Shown: in pieces, positions 6,440-13,316 of the stretch
Numbering within the stretch: position 1 is the stretch's first letter
Layout: each line of letters begins with the position of its first letter
NCBI GenBank assembly: GCA_037969235.1
Contig: JBBKXA010000029.1
Span: 1-14,479, forward strand
Length of the DNA stretch: 14,479 bases
Reading direction: 5' to 3'
DNA from: TMED27 sp037969235
Lineage (GTDB): Bacteria > Pseudomonadota > Alphaproteobacteria > Micavibrionales > Micavibrionaceae
Translations under genes and position numbers: made by a program
Notes under the pieces: model-generated
What the model was told of the DNA's origin: nothing
Seen by the model: only the letters and a program-made list of their open reading frames with translations
The model's database searches: none

Positions 6440-6499
6440 CGTCATACCACGGTTTAACCGCGGTACCCATGGACTCCGTGATCAAGTCACGGAGTGACG
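6440..6499. repeat. Intergenic palindromic element with two hairpins
   Basis: The 60-bp element is bounded by CGTCA (6440-6444) and TGACG (6495-6499). Inside lie two hairpins. ACCACGGTT (6446-6454) faces AACCGCGGT (6456-6464) with one mismatch that becomes a G-U pair if transcribed from the minus strand. ACTCCGTGA (6473-6481) pairs perfectly with TCACGGAGT (6487-6495) around TCAAG. The CGTCAT-type ends recall dispersed palindromic elements of alphaproteobacteria, and the element near 11063 has the same kind of ends. No T-run follows it on the plus strand. The 198 bases between ogt and the next gene hold only this element and a weak promoter. Confidence 0.7.
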
Positions 6500-6512
6500 A
6501 TGTGAAAAAAGC

Positions 6513-6541
6513 TTGTAAAATAGCCCGATCATTACTTTTAT
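6513..6541 (+). promoter_or_regulatory. Weak candidate promoter for the TPR-methyltransferase gene
   Basis: TTGTAA (6513-6518), 17 bases and TTTTAT (6536-6541) each match the consensus at four of six positions. The start of transcription would be near 6548, giving a leader of about 57 bases that is AT-rich and has no clear ribosome site. Confidence 0.28.
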
Positions 6542-6604
6542 TACGTTTTATAAATCGTTAGAATAAAGGCTCAAACTAAAACAAAAAGCGCAGCATTATT
6601 AACC

Positions 6605-8314
6605 ATGGTTTTCGCCGATCCCAACCAACTAAACAAACAAAGCTCCCCCGCCGATAGCGCCTTTCGCATGGGGAAAATGAAAGCAGGGCAGGGCGATTTC
6701 GCTGGCGCAATCACGCACTATGAATACGCCATAAACGAGGATCCCCAACACCACCAAGCCTTCGCGGCAGGAGGGGAAGCGTTTGTAAAACTCAAACAAT
6801 ATCTCCCCGCCGCCGATTGCTTTGCCTGCGCAATCAAAATCAAACCCGATAGCCTATATTATAAACGCCGCTTTATATTCGCCGTCGAAGGCTTCAAATT
6901 AACTCAACACAACGACAATATCGCCGATATCGCCCTCAAATGCCTCACCACGCCAAACCTGAACCATATGGACTTGCGAACCCTGTGGATGTCATACTTG
7001 GAGCTGAACAAGGATTTTTCCAAACTATGTGATGCCGCCAGCCGTGGTGATTACACACAATTTAAAACGCAATGCGCCGCCTTCAACGACCAAAGCTTTA
7101 TCGTCGATGATTTGTTTATCGAGGGGCTAAAGCGAATCGTGGTCCCCAATATGCGTTTTGAAAAATGTCTGACGGCGCTACGCCGCAGTCTACTTGAAAT
7201 GAAAATCAATATCTCTGCCAAACACCAAAAACGTTTAAAAGCCGCCCTCGCGCATTATTGCCACCGCGTGGATTACATCTTTAACATCACTGATGATGAG
7301 CAAACATTATTGGATAATTGCAAAGACCAGCTTCTCAAGGCCTGCTATGCACGCCCCAAAACCTCAACGGGCGATGAGCAAACTGATGCGCTACTAATCA
7401 CGCAAGCGCAAGAATTAACCAAAATAGCGGACAACATAGAAGCGATTGTCCCAATCAAAAACAACATATCCAAAAACGTCCAAGCCATGTATGAAGCTTA
7501 TCCCTACCCACGCTGGGGTAGTTTTGACGAGCACATCAAAGATGAAGGCATCGAAGGCGCGCTGATCGGCAAGGAAGCGCAAATCCTCGTCGCAGGATGC
7601 GGCACAGGACAAGAAGCCATTGAGCTTGCTCATGTATTTCCCAACGCCAAAATCCTCGCCATAGATCTCAGCCGCCAAAGCCTTGCATATGGCATATACA
7701 AAGCCAATGCGCTAGGTATTAAAAACATCACATTTAAACATGGTGATATTCTCGCGCTCGGCACGCTTGAAGCACTTAAAGGTAAATTTGACTACATCGC
7801 CTCATCGGGTGTACTCCACCATATGCAAGACCCGCTCGAAGGCTGGCGTGTGCTTGAAACATTGCTCAAACCACGCGGTCTTATGCGCATCGCTCTCTAC
7901 AGCGAGATCGCACGCGAAGGCATAGCCCAAGCCCGCACCGCAATAAAATCGCATGATCTCAAACCCAATGACAATGACATCCGCTATTTCCGCAAGAACG
8001 CCCAAACATTGGTAGGCAGTGAAACGCAGGCATATTTACAAAAATTCCGCGATTATTATTATATGCCCGAATGCTGTGATTTGATTTTTCACGTCCAAGA
8101 ACATCGCTTTACCCTGCCGCAAATTGAAAACGCGCTCGATACTCTGGGATTAGATTTCCTAAAATTCTATCTCCCCGTTGATGATTTACAAGCCTATAAC
8201 GAGGAATTCCCAAACGACAATCTCGCCCGTAATTTAAAAAACTGGGATAATTTCGAACACAATAACCCCCGCACATTCATCAGCATGTACCGCTTTTGGT
8301 GCAGGAAGAGTTAA
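6605..8314 (+). CDS. TPR protein fused to a class I SAM-dependent methyltransferase
   Basis: The 569-residue protein begins with one to two tetratricopeptide repeats at about residues 17-83 (FAGAITHYEYAINEDP, YLPAADCFACAIKIKP). A helical middle region of about 200 residues follows. The segment MYEAYPYPRW (295-304) marks a family of TPR methyltransferases common in alphaproteobacteria. The Rossmann methyltransferase domain starts at about 326: motif I is VAGCGTGQEA (329-338), the acidic ribose-binding Asp354 is in LAIDLS, and HGD ends at 381. SGVLHHM (401-407) is the post-motif seen in small-molecule and protein methyltransferases, followed by LLKPRGLMRI. The C-terminal 130 residues are extra. 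Substrate is unknown; the TPR part suggests a protein partner or target. No signal peptide. No Shine-Dalgarno sequence precedes ATG 6605. Its TAA overlaps the convergent dapB stop. Confidence 0.87.
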   Translation: MVFADPNQLNKQSSPADSAFRMGKMKAGQGDFAGAITHYEYAINEDPQHHQAFAAGGEAFVKLKQYLPAADCFACAIKIKPDSLYYKRRFIFAVEGFKLTQHNDNIADIALKCLTTPNLNHMDLRTLWMSYLELNKDFSKLCDAASRGDYTQFKTQCAAFNDQSFIVDDLFIEGLKRIVVPNMRFEKCLTALRRSLLEMKINISAKHQKRLKAALAHYCHRVDYIFNITDDEQTLLDNCKDQLLKACYARPKTSTGDEQTDALLITQAQELTKIADNIEAIVPIKNNISKNVQAMYEAYPYPRWGSFDEHIKDEGIEGALIGKEAQILVAGCGTGQEAIELAHVFPNAKILAIDLSRQSLAYGIYKANALGIKNITFKHGDILALGTLEALKGKFDYIASSGVLHHMQDPLEGWRVLETLLKPRGLMRIALYSEIAREGIAQARTAIKSHDLKPNDNDIRYFRKNAQTLVGSETQAYLQKFRDYYYMPECCDLIFHVQEHRFTLPQIENALDTLGLDFLKFYLPVDDLQAYNEEFPNDNLARNLKNWDNFEHNNPRTFISMYRFWCRKS

Positions 8315-9090
8315 AGATCAAGTACATCGCGCATCGAATATAGCCCATTCTCGCACCCTTCCAACCATGCCGCCGCTTGCAAAGCGCCACGGGCATAGAG
8401 CGCGCGATTATTAGAGATATGAGACAATTCAATCCGCTCTCCCGCGCCGTAGAAAAAAGCCGTATGCTCACCCACAACATCGCCGCCGCGCGCAACGGAA
8501 AATCCAATGCTGCCCGCCTCGCGTTCCCCCGTAATGCCATCACGCGCGGTCACTTTTACATCGTCAAGCGCTACACCGCGCCCCTTTGCCGCCGCTTGTC
8601 CAATAGCCAGCGCCGTGCCCGAAGGCGCATCAATCTTATGTTTGTGGTGGCTTTCAAAAATCTCAATATCCCACGCATCGCTTTCAAGCGCCGCCGCCGC
8701 CTTTTCTACCAAAGCCAGCAATAAATTCACGCCTACACTCATATTCGCCGCATATAAAATGCGTGTGTTTTTAGCGTAGTCTGTGAGTTTTTTCTCCTGC
8801 GCCGCACTCATCCCCGTCGTACCTATGATAAGCGATTTGCCCATCTTCGCAGCCATAGCCGCATGTTCCATCGTCGCATCGGGGCGAGTGAAATCAATCA
8901 CGCAATCGGCACGATCAAATAATTCTTGCGCGTTATCTGTAACAAAAAAATCATCCCGTATCTTATCTTTTTCAGCAAGATCACGAACCGTTCCTCCTGC
9001 CAATGAAAATTTTGACCACGCACCGCTCAATAATTCATCCACCAGTAACGCTCCAACACGACCACTGCATCCGGCAACACCTATTTTCAT
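8311..9090 (-). CDS. dapB: 4-hydroxy-tetrahydrodipicolinate reductase
   Basis: DapB reduces 4-hydroxy-tetrahydrodipicolinate with NAD(P)H in the diaminopimelate/lysine pathway, in the cytoplasm. The 259-residue protein has the N-terminal Rossmann motif VAGCSGRVG (5-13) and GTTG at 90-93. The family signature SHHKHKIDAPSGTAL (147-161) carries catalytic His148 and Lys152. IGFSVARGGDVVGEH (195-209) follows in the substrate domain. Size is slightly under the usual 265-275. AAAGGAT about 6 bases before the ATG is a clear ribosome site. It is the last gene of the dnaK operon, 10 bases after the preceding stop; linkage of dapB to dnaKJ is a known alphaproteobacterial arrangement. Its stop overlaps that of the convergent methyltransferase gene. 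Confidence 0.97.
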   Translation of the reverse strand: MKIGVAGCSGRVGALLVDELLSGAWSKFSLAGGTVRDLAEKDKIRDDFFVTDNAQELFDRADCVIDFTRPDATMEHAAMAAKMGKSLIIGTTGMSAAQEKKLTDYAKNTRILYAANMSVGVNLLLALVEKAAAALESDAWDIEIFESHHKHKIDAPSGTALAIGQAAAKGRGVALDDVKVTARDGITGEREAGSIGFSVARGGDVVGEHTAFFYGAGERIELSHISNNRALYARGALQAAAWLEGCENGLYSMRDVLDL

Positions 9091-9100
9091 GATCTATCCT

Positions 9101-9517
9101 TTAACTTTTACGACTATATCGATCCACAACTTGCTGTAATTCATCATATAAAAAATCACTAAACGGTAGAGATATTCTATCGCTTCTCGCCGCCAAAAGC
9201 ATCGCATTTAAATCGCCAATAACAAACCAGCGCACATCAAAAGGCAGATCGCTTTTGGTGATTAATATATCAAAATCTTCGACACCGCATTGTGAGATTA
9301 AGCTCTGGCAGGTTTGATCCAACTCATGCTGGCCCATGCCATTTTCCATCAACGAAAGGCCAATGCTAGAATATTGTTCTGCAATTTCGGCCAAATCAGG
9401 CGGCAAGCCGCTTACATAACCAAACGAAATTTTCACGCCTGTTTTCTTATCCACAAAGCTTTTGCCAATAATGGAATCGTTGAAATTCAAAGAGGTGAGG
9501 GGCGTATCAGCAGCCAT
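9101..9517 (-). CDS. Unknown protein between dnaJ and dapB
   Basis: I do not recognise this 138-residue protein. It is acidic, soluble and without signal peptide, membrane helix or cysteine pair motifs (one Cys in QTCQSL, one in SQCGVEDF). The order appears to be a beta-rich first third (IIGKSFVDKKTGVKISFGYVSG), then helices, then a hydrophobic strand WFVIGDLNAMLLAA and a C-terminal helix ELQQVVDRYSRK. It starts 11 bases after the dnaJ stop and ends 10 bases before dapB, so it is almost certainly co-transcribed with both. There is no strong ribosome site, so translation may depend on coupling to dnaJ. A role linked to chaperones is only guilt by location. Confidence 0.75.
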   Translation of the reverse strand: MAADTPLTSLNFNDSIIGKSFVDKKTGVKISFGYVSGLPPDLAEIAEQYSSIGLSLMENGMGQHELDQTCQSLISQCGVEDFDILITKSDLPFDVRWFVIGDLNAMLLAARSDRISLPFSDFLYDELQQVVDRYSRKS

Positions 9518-9528
9518 GAGACACGCGC

Positions 9529-10689
9529 CTAATCTTTTAAATCATTCCAAAGTTCTTTAACTTTGGTGAAAAACCCATCCGCTTCGGGCGAATGATGACC
9601 GCTCTTGTCTTTGGCAAAATCCTTATCCAGCTCTTTAAGTACATCTTGCTGTTTTTTACTGAGATTGACTGGCACTTCGACAAAAGTTTCAATATATAAG
9701 TCGCCTTTAGCCGATGAGCTAAGAACACTCATACCCTTACCTTTGAGGCGGAATTGCTGTCCCGTTTGTGTGCCCGCAGGAATGGATACTTTCGTGGTTT
9801 TTCCCTCAATGGTGGGCACTTCCACATCGCCGCCCAGCGCGGCTTTCGTAACCGTGATCGGCACACGGCAAAATAAATTCGCCCCATCGCGCTTAAATAA
9901 TTTATGGGGTTTTACAGCAATCAATACATAAAGATCACCCTTACCGCCGCCTTGAATACCAGCCTCACCTTCGCCTGTTAAGCGAATACGGCGTCCAGTA
10001 TCAACACCCGCAGGAATTTTAATTTTCAATGTTTTATTTTTACGCACGCGTCCCTGTCCATGACAGACTTTACACGGGCTTTTGATTATTCGGCCCGCAC
10101 CGCCGCAAGTCGAACATGTGCGCTCAACTGTAAAAAACCCTTTTTGCTGACGAATGCGTCCTGCACCACCGCATGCCGAGCATGCACTCGCTTCTGTGCC
10201 TTCTTGCGCGCCCGAACCTTGACAATTATCGCAAGTATCATTGATGGGCACTTTGATCTGTTCTTCTTTGCCTGCGTAGGCTTCTTGAAGGTAGATCTCT
10301 AGAGTGTACTGTAAATCAGAACCACGTTGTGCCCCGCCTCTGCCGCCACCGCCGCGACCGCCCATAAATTCACCGAACATATCTTCAAATATGTCGTTCA
10401 TGTTGCCGCCGCCAAAGCCGCCACCGCTGCCGCCAAAACCACCTGCGCCAGCCATACCGCCAGACCCGTCAAACGCACCCGATCCAAAACGATCAAATGC
10501 CGCGCGTTTCTGCTCATCTTTTAAAATGTCATACGCTTCGCTGATCTCTTTGAATTTGGCTTCTGCAGTTGCATCCCCCTTGTTTTGATCAGGGTGATAT
10601 TTCATCGCCATTTTGCGATATGCTTTTTTGATTTCGTCCGCAGTTGCGGATTTGTCCACACCCAAAATTTTGTAAAAATCTTTACTCAT
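9529..10689 (-). CDS. dnaJ: Chaperone DnaJ (Hsp40, type I)
   Basis: DnaJ delivers unfolded clients to DnaK and stimulates its ATPase. The 386 residues show the full type I layout. The J domain is at 1-70 with HPD at 32-34. A long Gly/Phe region runs from about 69 to 123. The zinc domain has four CxxCxGxG motifs starting at Cys153, Cys170, Cys192 and Cys206. The two C-terminal substrate-binding beta-sandwiches carry KIPAGVDTG (224-232) and SIPAGTQTG (302-310), followed by a dimerisation tail. The start codon overlaps the stop of the preceding J-domain gene as ATGA, so translation is probably coupled. No strong ribosome site of its own is visible. Confidence 0.98.
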   Translation of the reverse strand: MSKDFYKILGVDKSATADEIKKAYRKMAMKYHPDQNKGDATAEAKFKEISEAYDILKDEQKRAAFDRFGSGAFDGSGGMAGAGGFGGSGGGFGGGNMNDIFEDMFGEFMGGRGGGGRGGAQRGSDLQYTLEIYLQEAYAGKEEQIKVPINDTCDNCQGSGAQEGTEASACSACGGAGRIRQQKGFFTVERTCSTCGGAGRIIKSPCKVCHGQGRVRKNKTLKIKIPAGVDTGRRIRLTGEGEAGIQGGGKGDLYVLIAVKPHKLFKRDGANLFCRVPITVTKAALGGDVEVPTIEGKTTKVSIPAGTQTGQQFRLKGKGMSVLSSSAKGDLYIETFVEVPVNLSKKQQDVLKELDKDFAKDKSGHHSPEADGFFTKVKELWNDLKD

Positions 10690-11024
10690 GATGTGTGTCC
10701 ATTATGTCCGTTGTGACCATCTGTTTTTTGTGGCCAGAAAATTTCACCAATCTGGCTGAAAAAACCGCGTTTATTAGGGTTTGTATTGTCATTCCCCGCC
10801 TTCATGCGCAAGGTGCGATTATATTTCTTTCGCGCTTCCATGGTCTTCAAATGCGCATAAGCCTCGTTAATTATACGAAAACGCAATTCCGCCATTTTGC
10901 GGTTTTGCGGATTATGATCGGGATGAAATTGTTTGGCTAAAACATGATAAGCACGTCGTATTTCGTTATCGCTGGCTTGCGGCGAAACACTAAGAACTTC
11001 GTAATAGGATATTTTGTTAATCAC
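10686..11024 (-). CDS. Short J-domain protein between dnaK and dnaJ
   Basis: This 112-residue protein has an N-terminal J domain, residues 6-70, beginning SYYEVLSVSPQASDNEIRRAY, with the ATPase-stimulating HPD at 34-36. It lacks the Gly/Phe region, zinc domain and client-binding domains of DnaJ, so it is a type III J protein. The rest is a linker, an aromatic patch RGFFSQIGEIFWPQK (86-100) that could be an amphipathic helix, and a His/Asn/Gly tail GHNGHNGH. The GTG start at 11024 is the first possible one after an in-frame stop; TAGGGA about 12 bases upstream is a weak ribosome site. It ends in an ATGA overlap with dnaJ. Its position implies that it works with the DnaK encoded just upstream, perhaps as a targeting co-chaperone, which is inference. 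Confidence 0.9.
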   Translation of the reverse strand: MINKISYYEVLSVSPQASDNEIRRAYHVLAKQFHPDHNPQNRKMAELRFRIINEAYAHLKTMEARKKYNRTLRMKAGNDNTNPNKRGFFSQIGEIFWPQKTDGHNGHNGHTS

Positions 11025-11056
11025 AGCGCGGTAAAATCCCTAATCATTTAAAATAC

Positions 11057-11105
11057 AAAAAACGTCATTGCAAAGATGTTGGTACACCAAATCCTCGCAA
11101 TGACG
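11057..11105 (-). terminator. Hairpin with U-run between dnaK and the J-domain genes (repeat-derived attenuator)
   Basis: On the minus strand the transcript would pair CGTCATTGC with GCAATGACG (9 bp). The stem continues through GAG/TTT (two G-U and one A-U), GAT/ATC, one bulged C and TTGG/CCAA, closing on TGTA. Six Us follow at once (plus positions 11057-11062). It begins 13 bases after the dnaK stop. The CGTCAT and ATGACG ends match the style of dispersed alphaproteobacterial palindromic elements. It should stop part of the transcription between dnaK and the downstream J genes. Confidence 0.75.
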
Positions 11106-11118
11106 CAAATATTTTATT

Positions 11119-13062
11119 TTAAGCAGATTTTTTCTTGCCTGAATCCGCGTCTTCATCTTCATCGACAATTTCAAGGTCGATAATATCGTCATCATCATCG
11201 GCTTTATTATCAGCGGCATCTGAAGAATCGCCAGCATCTTCGGCGGCCTGTTCTTCTTGTGATTTTCGATACATAATCTCACCCAATTTCATCGAAGCTG
11301 ATGAAAGCGCCTCTGTCTTGGATTTAATATCTTCAATATCATCACCTTCAATTGCAGTTTTTAATTCATCAATAGCGGTTTTCACATTGTTTTTTTCCTC
11401 ATCAGGAAGCTCAGATCCATGATCCTCCAATGATTTTTCCGTCATGTGAATCGTGCCCTCCGCGACATTTTTCGCCTCTACGGCTTCACGCTTTTTCTTG
11501 TCTGAATCCGCATTGGCTTCGGCATCTTTAACCATTTTGTCGATATCATCATCGGATAATCCACCGCTGGCTTGAATGCGAATTTGTTGCTCTTTGTTCG
11601 TCGCCTTATCTTTGGCCGAAACATTAACAATCCCGTTTGCATCAATATCGAATGTCACTTCAATTTGTGGAATACCACGTGGGGCAGGGGGAATGCCAAG
11701 CAGGTCAAACTGCCCAAGCAATTTATTATCCGCTGCCATATCACGCTCCCCTTGGAAAACGCGAATGGTCACAGCATTTTGATTATCCGCCGCCGTAGAA
11801 TAAGTCTGCGATTTTTTCGTAGGAATAGTCGTGTTGCGATCAATCATACGTGTAAACAATCCGCCTTCGGTTTCAATCCCAAGCGACAACGGCGTAACAT
11901 CAAGAAGCAAAACATCCTTAACGTCACCTTGTAATACTCCGCCCTGAATCGCCGCACCATCTGCAACAACCTCATCAGGATTAACGCCTTTATGAGGTTC
12001 TTTACCGAAATAATCCTTAACGGTTTCAATGACCTTTGGCATACGGGTCATCCCGCCAACCATAATCACATCATCAATCTCGGAAGGTTTAAGCCCGGCA
12101 TCTTTCAACGCCTTTTTCACTGGATCAATGGAGCGCTTGATCAAATCTTCAACCAAGCTTTCCAATTTCGCACGGCTCAACGTCACTTGTAAATGCTTAG
12201 GCCCATCGGCGTCAGCAGTGACAAACGGTAAATTCACTTCAGTTTGTGAAGTTGATGATAACTCAATTTTCGCTTTTTCTGCCGCTTCTTTTAGGCGTTG
12301 CAACGCAAGCTTGTCCTTACGCAAATCAATACCGTCTGATTTTTTAAACTCGTCAGCCAAATAATCAATGATGCGCAAATCAAAATCTTCCCCACCAAGG
12401 AACGTATCCCCGTTCGTGGATTTAACTTCGAATACACCGTCACCAATTTCAAGAACGGAAACGTCAAACGTACCACCACCAAGGTCATAAACCACGATTA
12501 TGCCGTGTTCTTTTTTATCCAAACCATAAGCCAAAGCCGCTGCTGTTGGCTCATTGATAATGCGCTCAACGTCCAATCCGGCAATTTTACCAGCATCTTT
12601 AGTCGCTTGACGTTGTGAATCATTGAAATAAGCAGGAACAGTGATAACGGCTTTGGTGACTTTCTCACCCAAAAAGTTTTCCGCTGTCTCTTTCATTTTT
12701 TGTAAAACCATAGCCGCGATCTGTGATGGCGCATATTTTTCACCATCAATTTCTACCCACGCATCACCATTGTCACCTTCAACAATGTTAAATGGCGCTT
12801 TGCTCGCCATTTCTTGCACTTGCTTGTCTTTAAACGGACGACCGATCAAGCGCTTAATTGCGTAAACAGTGTTAGCAGGATTAGTCACAGCCTGTCGCTT
12901 TGCAGGTTGACCAACTAATTTTTCATTACCTTTTGTAAAAGCCACCATCGAAGGGGTGGTGCGCGTACCTTCAGAATTTTCGATAACGCGAGGTTCTTTG
13001 CCATCCATAATGGCAACACAGGAATTGGTGGTTCCTAAATCAATACCAATAATTTTGCTCAT
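11119..13062 (-). CDS. dnaK: Chaperone DnaK (Hsp70)
   Basis: DnaK is the ATP-driven chaperone that folds and protects cytoplasmic proteins together with DnaJ and GrpE. With ATG 13062 the protein is 647 residues. The nucleotide domain has GIDLGTTNS (6-14), Lys70, the phosphate motif DLGGGTFD (193-200) with Thr198, and VIMVGGMTRMP (332-342). The interdomain linker VLLLDVTP lies at 384-391. The beta substrate domain follows to about 500, then the helical lid. The C-terminus is unusually acidic, with 13 Asp/Glu in residues 622-640, then SGKKKSA. AAGGAG 6 bases before the ATG is a good ribosome site and fixes the start; an open frame up to 13122 is not coding in style. It is the first gene of the dnaK, J-domain, dnaJ, unknown, dapB operon. 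Confidence 0.98.
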   Translation of the reverse strand: MSKIIGIDLGTTNSCVAIMDGKEPRVIENSEGTRTTPSMVAFTKGNEKLVGQPAKRQAVTNPANTVYAIKRLIGRPFKDKQVQEMASKAPFNIVEGDNGDAWVEIDGEKYAPSQIAAMVLQKMKETAENFLGEKVTKAVITVPAYFNDSQRQATKDAGKIAGLDVERIINEPTAAALAYGLDKKEHGIIVVYDLGGGTFDVSVLEIGDGVFEVKSTNGDTFLGGEDFDLRIIDYLADEFKKSDGIDLRKDKLALQRLKEAAEKAKIELSSTSQTEVNLPFVTADADGPKHLQVTLSRAKLESLVEDLIKRSIDPVKKALKDAGLKPSEIDDVIMVGGMTRMPKVIETVKDYFGKEPHKGVNPDEVVADGAAIQGGVLQGDVKDVLLLDVTPLSLGIETEGGLFTRMIDRNTTIPTKKSQTYSTAADNQNAVTIRVFQGERDMAADNKLLGQFDLLGIPPAPRGIPQIEVTFDIDANGIVNVSAKDKATNKEQQIRIQASGGLSDDDIDKMVKDAEANADSDKKKREAVEAKNVAEGTIHMTEKSLEDHGSELPDEEKNNVKTAIDELKTAIEGDDIEDIKSKTEALSSASMKLGEIMYRKSQEEQAAEDAGDSSDAADNKADDDDDIIDLEIVDEDEDADSGKKKSA

Positions 13063-13068
13063 TTTTAT

Positions 13069-13085
13069 CTCCTTATGTAAGCAAG
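13069..13085 (-). promoter_or_regulatory. Candidate RNA thermometer hairpin over the dnaK ribosome site
   Basis: In the dnaK leader CUUGCUU (13085 to 13079), the loop ACAU and the Shine-Dalgarno AAGGAG (13074 to 13069) form a hairpin. Six pairs form if the G of UUGCU is bulged or faces a G. A UUGCU segment pairing with the Shine-Dalgarno sequence is the hallmark of ROSE-type thermometers. Further upstream AAATGTAT/ATACATTT (13130-13149) gives a second hairpin. The leader is about 160 bases. Structure was judged by eye only. Confidence 0.4.
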
Positions 13086-13230
13086 ATGTTTGCCCAATTT
13101 TATTGAGCCAAGTGAAGGCCACAAATCACAAATGTATTTATATACATTTTGTTCCCAATGACCAGTGCAAAACCCAAAAAATCAGCGTTTTCCAATAAAA
13201 AAGCCCGTTTTTCACAGCGCTTCATATTTA

Positions 13231-13261
13231 CTAATATAATTTCACTGTCAATTTGTTCAAG
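13231..13261 (-). promoter_or_regulatory. Heat-shock (sigma-32) promoter of the dnaK operon
   Basis: On the minus strand CTTG (13261 to 13258, extended CTTGAAC) is followed after exactly 17 bases by ATTATATTAG (13240 to 13231). The alphaproteobacterial heat-shock pattern is CTTG-N17/18-CYTATNTNNG, and only its first -10 base differs here. A TTGACA (13251 to 13246) inside the spacer could serve sigma-70, but no good -10 follows it. Transcription would start near 13225. I see no CIRCE inverted repeat. Confidence 0.72.
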
Positions 13262-13281
13262 AGGTTTCGAAGGAAAAATGT

Positions 13282-13310
13282 TTGCACCATTGTATGTAAA
13301 ATGATATGTT
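13282..13310 (+). promoter_or_regulatory. Candidate promoter of the HERIH gene, leaderless geometry
   Basis: TTGCAC (13282-13287), 17 bases and TATGTT (13305-13310) end 6 bases before the ATG at 13317, so the predicted transcript starts on the start codon. No Shine-Dalgarno sequence lies next to the ATG. It is divergent from the dnaK promoter; together they explain most of the 254-base gap between the two genes. Confidence 0.45.
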
Positions 13311-13316
13311 GGGCAC

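Noticed and set aside
10304..10588. Proline-rich open frame on the plus strand
   Set aside because: It is the antisense of the glycine-rich Gly/Phe region of dnaJ; the repeats are a by-product of Gly codons.
11135..11422. Serine-rich open frame on the plus strand
   Set aside because: It is antisense to the acidic dnaK tail and lid, where Asp/Glu codons read as Ser and Ile; it has no ribosome site.
13063..13122. Longer dnaK N-terminus (20 extra residues)
   Set aside because: The extension covers the Shine-Dalgarno sequence at 13069-13074 and DnaK proteins begin at the MSKIIGIDLG site.
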